Made by a program: the position numbers and the translations under genes | The notes under the pieces: generated by a model | The model's input: the letters and a program-made list of their open reading frames with translations, nothing else | Database searches by the model: none | Told to the model about the DNA's origin: nothing | Part shown: positions 63,001 to 64,000 of the stretch, piece after piece | How the letters are laid out: the number at the start of each line of letters is the position of its first letter | Position numbering within the stretch: the stretch's first letter is position 1 | Source: Mesaphorura yosii | Taxonomy: Eukaryota > Arthropoda > Collembola > Poduromorpha > Tullbergiidae | Direction: 5' to 3' | Assembly (NCBI GenBank): GCA_009869945.1 | Contig: WIXG01000290.1 | Coordinates: 36,942-100,941, forward strand | DNA length: 64,000 nucleotides

Positions 63001-63214
63001 AGTTAATAGGAGCAGATCACGAGGGTGAAGCTGCCAAAGTGAGGGTAACAAGCGGGGGAAGTTGAGACGCCTAGTCCAACTAAATGTCGAGAAATGCCAC
63101 AAAAGCAACTGCTTATACGAACCTTCTTTTGCTGCTTTTAATCCCTGGATTAAAGAATCGTGTTCTAGACAGCCTCTCGCAGTTCTCCATGAGGAGGGGC
63201 AGATTGTTACTTTG
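60023..63214. other. Gene-free stretch upstream of VAC14 and downstream of DMRT
   Basis: About 3.2 kb containing the VAC14 promoter side and the DMRT 3' UTR (minus-strand AATAAA at 62943-62948). Open frames are short and unrecognisable. No RNA gene or repeat array seen. Confidence 0.5.
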
Positions 63215-64000
63215 TTACTCTGAGTAGCTGGCCCTATCCGAGCCTGAACCGGAGCACGAAGTGGGCGGAGTTCGCGTCTCCGTCTCCAAACCACTCTCAG
63301 TCGCCAGTCCCGACGAAATCGTTGCGTCGGAGTTCAGGAGCTCGGCGTACCGCCGACCCTCCGCAGTGCCTTCTCCGTTCCCCAGCTGGTGCAGCAGGTT
63401 CTCGGGGCCCACACTCATGACAGCGGAACTCATCGCGGCTGCGGTAACGAGGTTGCGTGGGGCCGCGGAGTAAAGAGCGGACGACGGAAGCCCCGGTAGC
63501 CCATACGGAAACAGCGACGGCACGAAGCGCTTACCTCCCCCTTGAAAGCGAGACGCCGCCGCAGCAGCTGCCGCGTAGGGGCCAAAGAAAGAGAAGGCTG
63601 GTGGGTTCTCCGCCCCAAACACGTTGTGCATCAGGGCCTGCCGGCTGCTGATGTCGGAGTGGCCTGTCATTCCTGGACACAGCTGCTGTGGTTGTTGTTT
63701 CGGTGCCAGAAAGGGCGACATGACATGCTGCATCGCCTTGGCGCGCGGGTCCAGCGCCAGGTCCATCGCTCCGTCCGAGTCTCGGCCTTCGCTTCCGCTC
63801 GGTCGCCGGCCTGTATCGTACGCGTGTGTGTTTCTCCGCTCCGTTGTTGCTTGGTCACTTACGAAGGGTTCCGGGCGATGCGTTGCCTGGTTGAGGAGCA
63901 AGTCGAGCGCCCGCACAACCTCCCCGTCAGTTTTCTGCAGAATCGCGTCGATCTCGACGCGAGTTTTTGTAGGGAAGACGCGGAGGAGCGTCTCGACTGC
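63215..64000 (-). CDS. DMRT-family transcription factor, C-terminal part with DMA domain
   Basis: Doublesex/mab-3-related transcription factor; only the 3' end lies in the window, open from the right edge to a stop at 63215-63217. The first ~45 residues read ETLLRVFPTKTRVEIDAIL then DGEVVRALDLLLNQ, the pattern of the DMA domain (a UBA-like helical module found in DMRTA, Dmrt93B and Dmrt99B types). The rest is an Ala/Ser/Gly-rich tail with an alanine run (seven Ala after GPY) and a FSFFGPYA-type segment resembling DMRTA C-termini. The DM zinc-module DNA-binding domain must lie beyond the edge. A GCAG at 63997-64000 could be an acceptor, so the exon may begin almost exactly at the edge. Confidence 0.82.
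   Translation of the reverse strand, partial: AVETLLRVFPTKTRVEIDAILQKTDGEVVRALDLLLNQATHRPEPFVSDQATTERRNTHAYDTGRRPSGSEGRDSDGAMDLALDPRAKAMQHVMSPFLAPKQQPQQLCPGMTGHSDISSRQALMHNVFGAENPPAFSFFGPYAAAAAAASRFQGGGKRFVPSLFPYGLPGLPSSALYSAAPRNLVTAAAMSSAVMSVGPENLLHQLGNGEGTAEGRRYAELLNSDATISSGLATESGLETETRTPPTSCSGSGSDRASYSE

Noticed and set aside
1-64000. Search for CRISPR arrays, operons, insertion sequences or ribosomal RNA
   Set aside because: The window is intron-rich animal nuclear DNA; no regularly spaced repeats, no rRNA-like blocks and no prokaryotic gene organisation were seen.

Overview
The window is animal nuclear DNA. Its genes are split by many short GT-AG introns (mostly about 55-110 nt) and carry AATAAA signals. 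The proteins are metazoan families: Asx, septin, rhophilin, SLC4, MIM, TBK1, VAC14 and DMRT. The compact layout (sixteen genes in 64 kb) and single-copy families suggest an invertebrate, probably an arthropod or other ecdysozoan. I cannot name the species. Exon boundaries were assigned by hand from splice signals, reading-frame phase and recalled family similarity. For fourteen of the sixteen genes the exon lengths sum to an intact frame from start to stop. The other two run off the window.

Layout, left to right: the 3' part of Asx/ASXL (+); EMC8/9 (-); mitochondrial ribosomal protein mL42 (+); CDK10 (-); a SEPT7/peanut-type septin (+); rhophilin (-); mitochondrial glycerol-3-phosphate dehydrogenase GPD2 (-); a sodium-coupled bicarbonate transporter of the SLC4 family (+); an FLVCR-type MFS transporter (-); a regulator of microtubule dynamics RMDN (+); a MIM/MTSS1 I-BAR protein (-) with eIF3j (+) nested in one of its introns; two TBK1/IKK-epsilon-like kinases in tandem (+,+); VAC14 (-); and the DMA-domain end of a DMRT transcription factor (-) running off the right edge.

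Genes mostly alternate in strand. This gives head-to-head pairs (EMC8/mL42, CDK10/septin, GPD2/SLC4, FLVCR/RMDN) and tail-to-tail pairs whose 3' ends nearly or actually overlap (Asx/EMC8, mL42/CDK10, septin/rhophilin, TBK1-b/VAC14). The neighbours are functionally unrelated housekeeping and signalling genes. Larger gene-free stretches lie at 17.6-19.8, 22.9-25.9, 36.5-38.9, 47.9-50.3 and 60.0-63.2 kb.

I found no new multi-gene system. The most interesting points are: a tandem TBK1 pair in which the upstream copy has DFD instead of DFG and a different intron layout; an apparent choice of last exon in MIM that adds or removes the WH2 actin-binding tail; eIF3j nested in the MIM gene; a cluster of GC-AG introns; a 13-nt microexon in the activation segment of the second TBK1; a look-alike pair of cassette exons in SLC4; a perfect 26-bp hairpin in an mL42 intron; and a foldback, MITE-like element near 49 kb.
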